DNA of 64,000 nucleotides from Streptomyces hokutonensis (GTDB lineage: Bacteria; Actinomycetota; Actinomycetes; Streptomycetales; Streptomycetaceae): positions 1 to 64,000 of the forward strand of contig NZ_BARG01000012.1 in the NCBI RefSeq assembly GCF_000376565.1, written 5' to 3'. The position numbers were made by a program, and so were the translations under genes. This document shows, in pieces, positions 38,109 to 46,304 of this stretch (the stretch's first letter is position 1; the number at the start of each line of letters is the position of its first letter). The notes under the pieces were generated by a model that saw only the letters and a program-made list of their open reading frames with translations, had not been told where the DNA came from and did not search any database.

Positions 38109-39443
38109 ATGACCATCCCCCTGCTGCTCCTAGGCGCGGCGATCCTGCTGATTCTGGCCAACGGCTTCTTCGTTGCCGCCGAGTTCGGGCTCGTCACCGT
38201 GGAGCGCCCCGAGGCCGAGAAGGCCGCCGCCGAGGGCGACCGACGGGCCGCCACGGTCGTCGAGTCGCTCAAGGAGCTGTCCTTCCAGCTCTCCGGCACC
38301 CAGCTCGGCATCACCATCACCTCCCTGGTCGTCGGCATGCTCGCCGAACCGGCCCTGGCACAGCTGCTGCACGGCCCGTTCAGCGCGATCGGCATCCCCG
38401 AGGGCGCCGTCTCCGGTGTCGCCGTGGTCGTCGGCATGCTGCTCGCCTCCGCCGTGCAGATGGTGATCGGCGAACTCGTGCCCAAGAACTGGGCGGTGTC
38501 GCGGCCCCTTCAGGTCGCGCGCTTCGTCGCCGCGCCGCAGCACGCCTTCGCCCGTCTGTTCCGCCCGGTGATCGCCGCGCTCAACGCGGTCGCCAACCGG
38601 CTCGTCCGGGCCCTGGGCGTCGAGCCCGCCGACGAGCTGGCCTCCGCCCGCACCCCCGGCGAGCTGGTCTCCCTGGCCCGCCACTCCGCGCAGGCCGGCG
38701 CCCTGGAACAGGACACGGCCGATCTCTTCGTACGGACCCTGTCGCTGGGCGAGTTGACCGCGCAGCACGTCATGACCCCGCGCGTGAAGGTCAGCGCGCT
38801 CCAGTCGTCGGCGACGGCCGAGGACGTGGTCAACCTGACCCGCGCCACCGGTCTGTCCCGCTTCCCCGTCTACCGCGAGAAGATCGACGAGATCGTCGGC
38901 ATGGTCCACCTCAAGGACGCCCTGGCCGTGCCCTCGCACGCCAGACTCCGCACCCCCGTCACCAGCATCGCCAAGTCCCCGGTGCTGGTCCCCGAGACCC
39001 TGCCCGTCCAGCCCCTCCTGGCCCGGCTGCGCAGCGAACAGCCGATCGCCGTCGTCGTTGACGAATACGGCGGTACGGCCGGAGTGGTCACCCTGGAGGA
39101 CATCGTCGAGGAACTCGTCGGCGAGGTACGCGACGAACACGACGGCCAGGACGTACCCGAACTCGCCGCGGCTCCGTCCGAGGACGGCAAACCCGCCTGG
39201 GACGCCGACGGCAGCTGCCGCGTCGACATCCTCCAGCGCATAGGCCTGGACGTGCCCGAAGGACCGTACGAGACGGTCGCCGGCCTGGTCGCCGACCTCC
39301 TCGGCCGCATCCCCGCCCCCGGCGACAAGGCCGAACTCCCCGGCTGGCGGCTCTCGGTACGCCAGGTCGGCCACTACCGCGCCGAACGGGTCCGCCTGGT
39401 CCGCACCGCTCCCCCCGTGAACGTCATGGAGGCGGCCCGATGA
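38109..39443 (+). CDS. DUF21/CBS membrane protein, CorC/HlyC (CNNM-like)
   Basis: The product has 444 residues. The N-terminal CNNM/DUF21 membrane domain (about 1-200) opens with ANGFFVAAEFGLVTVER and contains QLGITITSLVVGMLAEPAL and GELVPKNWAVSRP. A CBS pair follows (about 215-335, HVMTPRVKVSALQ, EYGGTAGVVTLEDIVEELVGEV), then a CorC_HlyC domain (about 350-440). Homologues export Mg2+/Co2+ or resist such ions. It overlaps the next gene by 4 bases (ATGA). Confidence 0.92.
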   Translation: MTIPLLLLGAAILLILANGFFVAAEFGLVTVERPEAEKAAAEGDRRAATVVESLKELSFQLSGTQLGITITSLVVGMLAEPALAQLLHGPFSAIGIPEGAVSGVAVVVGMLLASAVQMVIGELVPKNWAVSRPLQVARFVAAPQHAFARLFRPVIAALNAVANRLVRALGVEPADELASARTPGELVSLARHSAQAGALEQDTADLFVRTLSLGELTAQHVMTPRVKVSALQSSATAEDVVNLTRATGLSRFPVYREKIDEIVGMVHLKDALAVPSHARLRTPVTSIAKSPVLVPETLPVQPLLARLRSEQPIAVVVDEYGGTAGVVTLEDIVEELVGEVRDEHDGQDVPELAAAPSEDGKPAWDADGSCRVDILQRIGLDVPEGPYETVAGLVADLLGRIPAPGDKAELPGWRLSVRQVGHYRAERVRLVRTAPPVNVMEAAR

Positions 39444-40510
39444 CCGTCCTCCAACTCCTCTTCGCCGTACTCCTGGTACTCGCCAACGGCTTCTTCGTCG
39501 GCGCCGAGTTCGCCCTGGTCTCGGTCCGCCGCAGCCAGATCGAACCCCTCGGCACGGCCCGCGCCCGCCAGGTCCTCTACGGCCTGGAGCGCCTGCCGCA
39601 GATGATGGCGGCAGCCCAATTCGGCATCACCGTCTGCTCGTTGACGCTCGGCGCGGTCGCCGAGCCGACGGTCGCACACGTCCTGGAGCCGGTCTTCGAG
39701 TGGATGCACCTGCCCGACGGCATGATCCATCCCCTCGGCTACGTCCTCGCGCTCGCCGCCGTGGTCTTCTTCCACCTCGTCATCGGCGAGATGGTCCCGA
39801 AGAACCTCGCGATGGCCGCCCCGGAGAAGGCCGCGATGTGGCTCAGCCCCGGGCTGGTCGCCTTCGCCAGGGTCTGCAAGCCGATCACCATCGCCCTCGG
39901 CGCCGTCGCCCAGGCCATCCTGCGGCTCTTCCACGTCGAGCCCAAGGACGAGGTCGAGGCCGTCTTCACCAGCGAACAGCTCAACCGCCTGGTGGAGGAC
40001 TCGGGCCAGGCCGGCCTCCTCGACCCCGAGGAACAGGAACGCCTCGAGGACGCCCTCGAGTTGGGCTCCCGCCCGGTCACCGACGTCCTCCTGCGCCGCG
40101 AGAACCTCGTCACGGTCAGCCCCTCGGTCACCCCCGGCGAGATCGTCGCCCTCACCGCCCGTACCGGCTACTCCCGCTTCCCGATCGCGGCGGAAACCGG
40201 CGCCTTCATGGGCTACCTCCACGTCAAGGACGTCCTGGACCTGGAGGAATCCGAAAGGGCGGTCCCGCAGCAGATCTGGCGCCCCATGACGACCCTCCGC
40301 TCCGAACTCCCCCTGGACGACGCCCTGACGGTGATGCGCCGCGCCGCGACACACCTGGCCCAGGTGGCGGACGCGTCAGGCAAGGTGCTGGGCTTGGTGG
40401 CGATGGAGGACGTGCTGGAGCTGTTGGTGGGCGAGGTCAACGACCCGGCCCATCGAGAGGTACCAGCACAGCCACGAACGGCGGAAGTGAAAGAGACGGT
40501 TCCGAGCTGA
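39440..40510 (+). CDS. DUF21/CBS membrane protein without CorC_HlyC domain
   Basis: The product has 356 residues, a shorter sister of the upstream protein. The DUF21 membrane domain has ANGFFVGAEFALVSVRRSQIE, AAQFGITVCSLTLGAVAEP and GEMVPKNLAMAAPE. The CBS pair covers about 215-340 (VTDVLLRRENLVTVSP, LGLVAMEDVLELLVGEV). It ends after the CBS pair, so the C-terminal domain of its partner is missing. Tight coupling suggests the two form a heteromer. Confidence 0.92.
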   Translation: MTVLQLLFAVLLVLANGFFVGAEFALVSVRRSQIEPLGTARARQVLYGLERLPQMMAAAQFGITVCSLTLGAVAEPTVAHVLEPVFEWMHLPDGMIHPLGYVLALAAVVFFHLVIGEMVPKNLAMAAPEKAAMWLSPGLVAFARVCKPITIALGAVAQAILRLFHVEPKDEVEAVFTSEQLNRLVEDSGQAGLLDPEEQERLEDALELGSRPVTDVLLRRENLVTVSPSVTPGEIVALTARTGYSRFPIAAETGAFMGYLHVKDVLDLEESERAVPQQIWRPMTTLRSELPLDDALTVMRRAATHLAQVADASGKVLGLVAMEDVLELLVGEVNDPAHREVPAQPRTAEVKETVPS

Positions 40511-40523
40511 CGCAGGTCCCCCT

Positions 40524-40581
40524 GCGCCCCGTTTTCAGGGGCGCGGGGAACTGCGCGACCAGCCACAACGCACCCGCACTC
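40524..40581. repeat. Streptomyces intergenic repeat with hairpin, copy 2 (inverted)
   Basis: The reverse complement of this segment matches the element at 18808-18869 (GTGGCTGGTCGCGCAGTTCC followed by CCGCGCCCCTG). The hairpin is TGCGCCCC/GGGGCGCG-like. It again lies between convergent genes, in the 109-base spacer. Confidence 0.8.
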
Positions 40582-40619
40582 GCGAACGAACAACAGCCAC
40601 CCGAGCCAGTGCGTACCGC

Positions 40620-42479
40620 TCAGCCCTCCGCAGGTCCCCGCCCCGACAACACCTCTCCATACGCCTGCATCAGATCCGGCAACCGCAAAGTCGACAAGTC
40701 ATCCCGAGACAACATCCCGGGATACACCGACAACCGCAGATCCCGATACGCACAGCTCTTCTCATACAGGGTCCGCAAGAACCGCCCGTTCCCGAGCTCG
40801 TCGATCCACCCCTGATCCACCACATGCCCGGCGATGGACCGTAGTTCGTCCAACGCCTCCTCGTCCCACACGTCCCCGTTCTCCGCGGCCAACACCTCAC
40901 CGATGGAGGTGAGTTCAAGAGGCCGGTACGAAGGAAAGTCGACGCGCGTGGTGAAGCGGGAGGACAGCCCGGGGTTCGCGGCGAGCAGCCGGTCCATGCC
41001 CTCCGGGTAGCCGGCCAGTATCACCACCAGGTGGTCGCGGTTGTCCTCGGCCCGCTTCAGCAGCACCTGCAAGGCCTCGTCGCCGTACGCGTCGCCCTTG
41101 CCGTAACCGGAGTTGGAGAGCGAGTAGGCCTCGTCGACGAAGAGGACGCCACCGATCGCGGAGTCGATCAACTCGTTGGCCTTCACGGCCGTTTGACCGA
41201 GGTACTCGCCGACGAGATCGGCCCGCTGCGCCTCGACGAGATGGTCGCCGCCGAGCAGCCCGAGGGCGTAGAAGACGCGGCCGAGTATGCGGGCCACGGT
41301 GGTCTTGCCGGTGCCCGAGGGACCGGAGAAGACGAAGTGCCGTTTCGGCGGCTGGACCGGCAGCCCCTGCCCGGCCCGCAGTCGGGCCATGTTCAACTGG
41401 GCGGACAACGCCTTTACCTGTCGCTTGACCGGCTCCAACCCCACCATGCGCTCAAGCTCGTTGAGCGCCTCCTCGAGTAAGACGGGGTCGGTGGGACCGG
41501 TGGGCAGCGGCGGAACGGGCACCGAGGTCTTCTCGCGCACCGAGTCGGCGGCCGAGGGCAGCGGCCCGGTCGGCGGCAGACCGGGCTCCGACAGCTTCAG
41601 ATCGCGCCCCTCCGCACCGAACAGCGGATCGAGCCCGTCGGGGCTCTCCAGCGCGTCCTGCCCGCCGGAGAGCGTGATCGCGGCGAGGTCGGTGACGTCC
41701 TCGGAGCCGTCGTACCCGTCGGAGTCGGTGATCGCGGCGAGCCGCGCCGAGGTGTCCATGAACGCGGGGTCGACGCGATGCACCGCCCGGTAGAGGGGCA
41801 GCGCGGCGGCGCTGCGGCCGGTGCCCTCGTGGGCCCGCGCCAGCCAGTACCGCAACTCCTTGCGCTGCGGCTGTTCGCTGCGACAGCGCATCAGCGCGGA
41901 GGACAGCAGCGGCTCGGCCTGGCCGTACATCTCGAGCCGTACCCGGGCCATCCCGCCGAACAACCCCGCCTCGATGCCCAGGAGTTGGTCGTTCAGCAGC
42001 GGATCGGTGTGCCGGACCAGCTGCTCCCAGTCCTTGACCAGATAGGCGCGGCAGGCGTGCAGGAAGCGGACCTGGTGGTCGGTGTCGACGGGCGGCAGTC
42101 CGGCCAACGCGCGGTCCAGTTCGGGCACATGGCGGCCGTCCAGCCAGTGCGAGGCGTGCGCGAGCAGCAGATCGCGCGGGCTCTCCAGCACGGGCTGGAC
42201 CCACCAGCCGAGCCAGTACCAGGAGTTGAGCGTACGGCGGTGTCTGGTGCGCTGTTCCCCGAAGCGTTCCCGGTGCCGGTACATCCGCAGCAGCGCGGTC
42301 GTCGTGTCGACGCGCAGCGCGTGCAGTCCGAGCCAGCCGTCGGCCATCCCGGGATCCATCCGTACCGCGGTGCGGAACTCCTCCTCAGCCTGCGGATAAG
42401 CGCCCATCGTGTAGGCGTCCACGCCTCGCAGCCACGCGAGGTCGGCCGGGGCCTCGGGGCCCTGCGTGCCGAAGTCCAT
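40620..42479 (-). CDS. CbxX/CfqX (EccA-like) AAA ATPase with N-terminal TPR region
   Basis: The product has 619 residues. The N-terminal 250 residues are helical with TPR-like repeats and the EccA-typical SWYWLGWWVQPVLESPRDLL. A Pro/Ser-rich linker (about 260-325) leads to a AAA domain: Walker A GPSGTGKT at 386-393, Walker B VLFVDEA at 445-451, sensor and arginine-finger region LAGYPEGMDRLLAANPGLSSRF. EccA proteins serve type VII secretion, but no ESX core gene is nearby, so it may act with an ESX locus elsewhere or alone. The ATG at 42479 has GGGGGG upstream. Confidence 0.9.
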   Translation of the reverse strand: MDFGTQGPEAPADLAWLRGVDAYTMGAYPQAEEEFRTAVRMDPGMADGWLGLHALRVDTTTALLRMYRHRERFGEQRTRHRRTLNSWYWLGWWVQPVLESPRDLLLAHASHWLDGRHVPELDRALAGLPPVDTDHQVRFLHACRAYLVKDWEQLVRHTDPLLNDQLLGIEAGLFGGMARVRLEMYGQAEPLLSSALMRCRSEQPQRKELRYWLARAHEGTGRSAAALPLYRAVHRVDPAFMDTSARLAAITDSDGYDGSEDVTDLAAITLSGGQDALESPDGLDPLFGAEGRDLKLSEPGLPPTGPLPSAADSVREKTSVPVPPLPTGPTDPVLLEEALNELERMVGLEPVKRQVKALSAQLNMARLRAGQGLPVQPPKRHFVFSGPSGTGKTTVARILGRVFYALGLLGGDHLVEAQRADLVGEYLGQTAVKANELIDSAIGGVLFVDEAYSLSNSGYGKGDAYGDEALQVLLKRAEDNRDHLVVILAGYPEGMDRLLAANPGLSSRFTTRVDFPSYRPLELTSIGEVLAAENGDVWDEEALDELRSIAGHVVDQGWIDELGNGRFLRTLYEKSCAYRDLRLSVYPGMLSRDDLSTLRLPDLMQAYGEVLSGRGPAEG

Positions 42480-42760
42480 CACGTCCCCCCACAAACCGTG
42501 CCCCCGTTGATTCACCGCCGGGCCGGCGCCCGTCGGCAGTCTGGGTCGAACCGCTGTGCCGCGGACGGGAGTTGCCGTGGTGCGCGAAGCAGCCGTCCGT
42601 TGGTCGCACCCTGGGCATCGTACCTGCGGGGCAGTCGCCCACCGAAGGGTGCCGCACAGGCCGTTTGACGAGGTGGGAGCAGATGGGGCGCACTCGGGAC
42701 GGTGACCCAGGGTGAGCAAATCACGGCTCGTAGCGGCCGGAAAAGAGGCTGAGAGCAGAA

Positions 42761-42798
42761 CGAAGCCCCCGATCACGGGGGAACAACCGGGGGCTTCG
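42761..42798. terminator. Strong hairpin CGAAGCCCCCG/CGGGGGCTTCG
   Basis: A perfect 11-bp stem with a 16-base loop in the 433-base spacer between the AAA gene (start 42479) and the kinase-like gene (end 42913), both on the minus strand. It would stop the kinase transcript. I see no tRNA or other gene in the rest of the spacer. Confidence 0.75.
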
Positions 42799-42912
42799 CG
42801 ACTCTGGGCGGCTCCGAACGGCCGCACATTCAGAACGTAAGACCTGTACGGCCCCTGGGTCAAGCCGAGTTGAGGCACTCAGGCAAGTTCGAGCATGACG
42901 GTCTTCACAAGT

Positions 42913-43533
42913 TCAGCACACTGCGGGCGGTTCGTCACCGTGGGTGATTTCGTGGTCCGGTCCAATCGTCCCGGAGGGCCCCGGCAGCACCTCGTACCCC
43001 TTCAGCAACTGCCGTACCAGGAGGTTCGCGTGCGGTCGCGAAGGGTCCTCGGTGAAGTGTTCGCGTTCCGCCTCGACCCACCCGTCCCAGAAGTCCCGTT
43101 GCTCACTCCCGTCCCGCAGCCGCCCCCGTGCCCAGGACTCCTCCCGGGGCAGTTCCATCCACAGCAGTCGCGCGAGGAACGGGCGTACCGCCCGGCGTCC
43201 GGCGCCGACGCCCTCGATCAGGATCACGGGCGCGGGCGGCAGCGCGCGGGGTGGTCCGAAGCGCCGGGCGTGCCAGTCGTAGGGGGCGTAGCGCGCGGTC
43301 CCGCCGCGGCCGAGCGGGGTGATCACCTGGCTCAGCAGCCGGTCGGTCCAGCCGAACAGCTCGTCGTGGGTGGCGAGGTCGTCCAGGTGCAGCACGGGCG
43401 CCCCGCCCAGGGCCGCGGCCAGCCGCCCGGCGAACGTCGACTTCCCCGACCCCGCGTGCCCGTCGACACCGACGAGCCGGACCGGGCCGCAGGACGGGGG
43501 AAGGCGGCGGAGCCGTTGGGCGAGGTCGTGCAT
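42913..43533 (-). CDS. Uridine kinase-like P-loop protein
   Basis: The product has 206 residues. Walker A is VDGHAGSGKSTFAGRLA near residue 30, followed by a LHLDDLATHDELFGWTDRL segment that places an acidic pair where uridine kinases bind the nucleoside, and VILIEGVGAGRRAVRP as the Walker B strand. Streptomyces homologues are annotated as uridine kinase or ATP-binding protein. The last 25 residues are polar and unusual. It is divergent from the C39-like protease gene. Confidence 0.83.
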   Translation of the reverse strand: MHDLAQRLRRLPPSCGPVRLVGVDGHAGSGKSTFAGRLAAALGGAPVLHLDDLATHDELFGWTDRLLSQVITPLGRGGTARYAPYDWHARRFGPPRALPPAPVILIEGVGAGRRAVRPFLARLLWMELPREESWARGRLRDGSEQRDFWDGWVEAEREHFTEDPSRPHANLLVRQLLKGYEVLPGPSGTIGPDHEITHGDEPPAVC

Positions 43534-43625
43534 GACTGGTCCCGGGAGGTCGTGGGTGATGCCGCAGGTCGCCGGGACAGTCTAGGGAGCGGTCGCTCCC
43601 GCCCCAGGTCATGCCAGTGGTCGAT

Positions 43626-43637
43626 ACCAATATTGGT
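43626..43637. promoter_or_regulatory. Palindrome ACCAATATTGGT in a divergent promoter region
   Basis: A perfect 12-bp palindrome, A/T-rich in a G/C-rich setting, in the 216-base spacer between the kinase-like gene and the protease gene. It could be an operator. No regulator gene is adjacent. Confidence 0.4.
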
Positions 43638-43749
43638 GGGTGTGGCGAGGTTCGAAGTGCTGGCAGCGGGGAGCCGCGTGTGCCCATAGTGGGCGCACAT
43701 CCGTCCATTGGATCTGTCCCGATTCGGAACACCCGGGGGTCTTCCGCCC

Positions 43750-45102
43750 ATGAGCAGAGCCGAACAGCCGTCCCGCCGAGCCGTCCTGGCCGCCGCGGTC
43801 GCCGCGACCGTGGTGAGCGGGGCCGTCCCCGCTGCCGCCGACACCGGCGCAGCCGACTCGGGCCGGGCCCCGACCCTGGTCGACTACCACGCATGGACCG
43901 CCTACGAGGACTGGTGCGGCGGTACCGCCAAGGGCACCCGGGCCGTCCCGGGCCCCCGCCCCGGCCTCGTCGTCGGCACCGCCCTCGGCAGCGTCGACTA
44001 CACGGACCCGCACACCGGCACGACTGCGAGCTGGGAGTACGCGACCTGGACGTCCCCCGTCCACATGCTCTCGGTCCCGGCGACGGAGGCCATCGCCTCC
44101 TGGAACGCGCACACCCCCGCCGGCACCTGGATCCAGGTCGAAATGCGCGGCACGTACTCCGACGGCACGGACACCCCCTGGTACGTGATGGGCCGCTGGG
44201 CCGCCGGTGACCAGGACATCAAGCGGACCTCCGTCGACGACCAGAAGGACGGCAAGTCCGCCGTCTGGACGGACACCTTCGCGATCGACGACGCGACCAC
44301 GGGCCTGCGCCTGGCGTCGTACCGGCTGCGCCTGACCCTCTACCGCAAGCCCGGAACCGAGCTCACCCCCACGGTGTGGCGGCTCGGCGCGATGGGCTCG
44401 GACATCCCCGACCGCTTCACCGTCCCGGCCTCGACGCCCGGACTCGCCGGGGAGCTGATCGTCCCGCGCTACTCGCAGGAGATCCACACCGGCCAGTACC
44501 CCGAGTACGACAACGGCGGCGAGGCCTGGTGCAGCCCCACCTCCTCGCAGATGATCATCGAGTACTGGGGCGGCCGGCTCACCCCGGAGCAACTGGCCTG
44601 GGTCGACCCGAGCTACGCCGACCCGCAGGTGGACAACGCGGCCCGCTTCACCTACGACTACCAGTACAACGGCTGCGGCAACTGGCCGTTCAACGCCGCC
44701 TACGCGGCGACGTACCCGGACCTCCAGGGCGTCGTCACCCGGCTCGGTTCGCTCACCGACCTGGAGACGCTGATCGCGGCGGGCGTCCCGGCCATAACGT
44801 CCCAGTCGTTCCTCAGCAGCGAGCTGACCGGCGCGGGATACGGCACGGCCGGCCATCTGATGACCGTGATCGGCTTCACCGTCGACGGCGATGTGATCGC
44901 CAACGACCCCAATTCACCCAGCGATCCGGCCGTCCGCCGCGTCTACAAGCGCCGTGAGTTCGAGAACATCTGGCTGCGGACCAAGCGGTACAACGCCTCC
45001 GGCAAGCTCTCCTCCGGTACCGGTGGCGTCTGTTACCTCTACTTCCCGGCGCGGCCGACCGCCCGCCAGCGCACCGCACTCGCGGCGGTGGGCGTGCGCT
45101 GA
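43750..45102 (+). CDS. Tat-exported C39-like cysteine peptidase
   Basis: The product has 450 residues. The N-terminus PSRRAVLAAAVAATVV is a twin-arginine signal with a cleavage region near AAADT. A beta-rich middle part (about 40-235) precedes a papain-like peptidase_C39_2 domain: Cys261 in GGEAWCSPTSSQMIIEYWGG, His369 in GTAGHLMTVIGF, and Asn385/Asp386 in ANDPNSP. Substrates may be peptides or peptidoglycan stems. The ATG at 43750 is preferred; a TTG at 43708 would add an unlikely extension. Confidence 0.9.
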   Translation: MSRAEQPSRRAVLAAAVAATVVSGAVPAAADTGAADSGRAPTLVDYHAWTAYEDWCGGTAKGTRAVPGPRPGLVVGTALGSVDYTDPHTGTTASWEYATWTSPVHMLSVPATEAIASWNAHTPAGTWIQVEMRGTYSDGTDTPWYVMGRWAAGDQDIKRTSVDDQKDGKSAVWTDTFAIDDATTGLRLASYRLRLTLYRKPGTELTPTVWRLGAMGSDIPDRFTVPASTPGLAGELIVPRYSQEIHTGQYPEYDNGGEAWCSPTSSQMIIEYWGGRLTPEQLAWVDPSYADPQVDNAARFTYDYQYNGCGNWPFNAAYAATYPDLQGVVTRLGSLTDLETLIAAGVPAITSQSFLSSELTGAGYGTAGHLMTVIGFTVDGDVIANDPNSPSDPAVRRVYKRREFENIWLRTKRYNASGKLSSGTGGVCYLYFPARPTARQRTALAAVGVR

Positions 45103-45203
45103 CCATGGGGCTGTGACCAAGGTCTCCGGCCCAGGAGGCGATATCGATGGCAAGGTGGACAGAACGGGGGAGTCCACCGCACATCCGACCTCTGTGAGCC
45201 ACC

Positions 45204-45350
45204 ATGACCGCACACTCGGCCGCCGCCGCGCGCGCCCGCACCCGCACCGGCGGCCCCAAGGGCGACGGCCCGAAGATCGTCGAACACGTCATGGGCTGGA
45301 CCCTCGTCGTGGTGATCGCGATGCTCGTGACTCAAATCGGCCTGCTGTGA
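45204..45350 (+). CDS. Small membrane protein, 48 residues
   Basis: The ATG at 45204 opens a 48-residue frame: a basic Ala/Arg-rich N-terminus (AAAARARTRTGGPKGDGPK), then a single membrane helix (about 30-47, GWTLVVVIAMLVTQIGLL), and TGA. Third positions are strongly G/C. The ribosome site is weak (GTGAG). It lies between the protease and TetR genes. Such single-span peptides often modify a membrane partner, but the partner is unknown. Confidence 0.65.
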   Translation: MTAHSAAAARARTRTGGPKGDGPKIVEHVMGWTLVVVIAMLVTQIGLL

Positions 45351-45415
45351 CCTGACGCATACTTGACCTGCCATACTGCGGTTGACCAAGCCCAGTTGGA
45401 GAGCCAGAGTCGAAA

Positions 45416-46075
45416 TTGGAAATCAGTCAGCAGCGTGACGTCGCACGTCCCCGGGCGCGCGGTACCGAGCGTTCCTTGGCGCGCCGCGCCGAACTCATCA
45501 CCATTGGCCGGAAGTTGTTCGCCGACACGTCCTACGACGCGCTGTCCATGGACGACATCGCGCGGCAGGCCCATGTCGCCAAGGGGCTGATCTACTACTA
45601 CTTCCAGTCCAAGCGCGGCTACTACCTGGCGATCATCAACGACTCCGTCGCCGACCTGGTGACCTTCGCGGCGAGCGGCTACGAACTGCCCCAACTGGAC
45701 CGCGTACAGCGCACGATGGACAGCTATCTCCGCTGGGCCGAGCACAACCAGGCCGCGTACCGCACCATCGTCAGCGGCGGCGTCGGCTTCGACACCGAGG
45801 TGCACGCCATCCGTGACGGCGTCCGCGCGGCCATCGTCGAGACCATCGCCGCCGGGGCCTACGGCCGCAGCGACATCTCCCGCCTCGCGCGCATGGGCCT
45901 GTTCGGCTGGGTGTGCAGCGTCGAGGGCGCGACCCTGGAGTGGATCAGCGGCCCCGACCTGTCCCGCGAGACGATGCGCGAGCTCCTCGTGAAGACCCTC
46001 GGCGGCACCCTGCGCGCCATCGAGGAACTGGACCCGACGTACCCGGCGCCGACCCCGGCCCGCAGGGACGGCTGA
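45416..46075 (+). CDS. TetR-family transcriptional regulator
   Basis: The product has 219 residues. The N-terminal HTH (about 24-70) reads AELITIGRKLFADTSYDALS followed by MDDIARQAHVAKGLIYYYFQ and then SKRGYY; the rest is a helical ligand pocket. The only early start in frame is TTG at 45416, which makes the exact N-terminus uncertain. An acyl-CoA dehydrogenase gene follows on the same strand after 229 bases that contain a near-palindrome of the type bound by acyl-CoA-responsive TetR proteins. Confidence 0.87.
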   Translation: MEISQQRDVARPRARGTERSLARRAELITIGRKLFADTSYDALSMDDIARQAHVAKGLIYYYFQSKRGYYLAIINDSVADLVTFAASGYELPQLDRVQRTMDSYLRWAEHNQAAYRTIVSGGVGFDTEVHAIRDGVRAAIVETIAAGAYGRSDISRLARMGLFGWVCSVEGATLEWISGPDLSRETMRELLVKTLGGTLRAIEELDPTYPAPTPARRDG

Positions 46076-46118
46076 ACAGGCGCTCCCGACCGGTTCCGGA
46101 CGACCGGGTTATTCTCGA

Positions 46119-46136
46119 AGTAAGCGGTCGTTAACT
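46119..46136. promoter_or_regulatory. Near-palindrome AGTAAGCGGTCGTTAACT, candidate TetR operator
   Basis: An imperfect inverted repeat with a TAAGCG/CGTTA core, resembling the TAAGCG-N-CGCTTA sites near actinobacterial fatty-acid TetR regulators. It sits between the tetR stop and the acyl-CoA dehydrogenase start. Inference. Confidence 0.45.
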
Positions 46137-46304
46137 GGTGACGGCGGACCTTCGATCGGGCATACTCACAGCGCAGAGCCGCTGGTCAGCCGCTTCCGAG
46201 ACCCGGAAGCGGGAGCAGCGGCCGTACCCGTGCGATATCCGGCGCAGGCGCCTCGACCCCAGGCGTACGCCCGCCGATGTCCCGACAGGGAGGAGAGCGT
46301 CGCC

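Noticed and set aside
40620..42479. Type VII secretion locus
   Set aside because: Only an EccA-like ATPase is present; there are no EccB-E, mycosin or WXG100 genes in the window.
42761..42890. Possible tRNA near a strong hairpin
   Set aside because: A TTCGAG string is present, but no cloverleaf stems pair around it.
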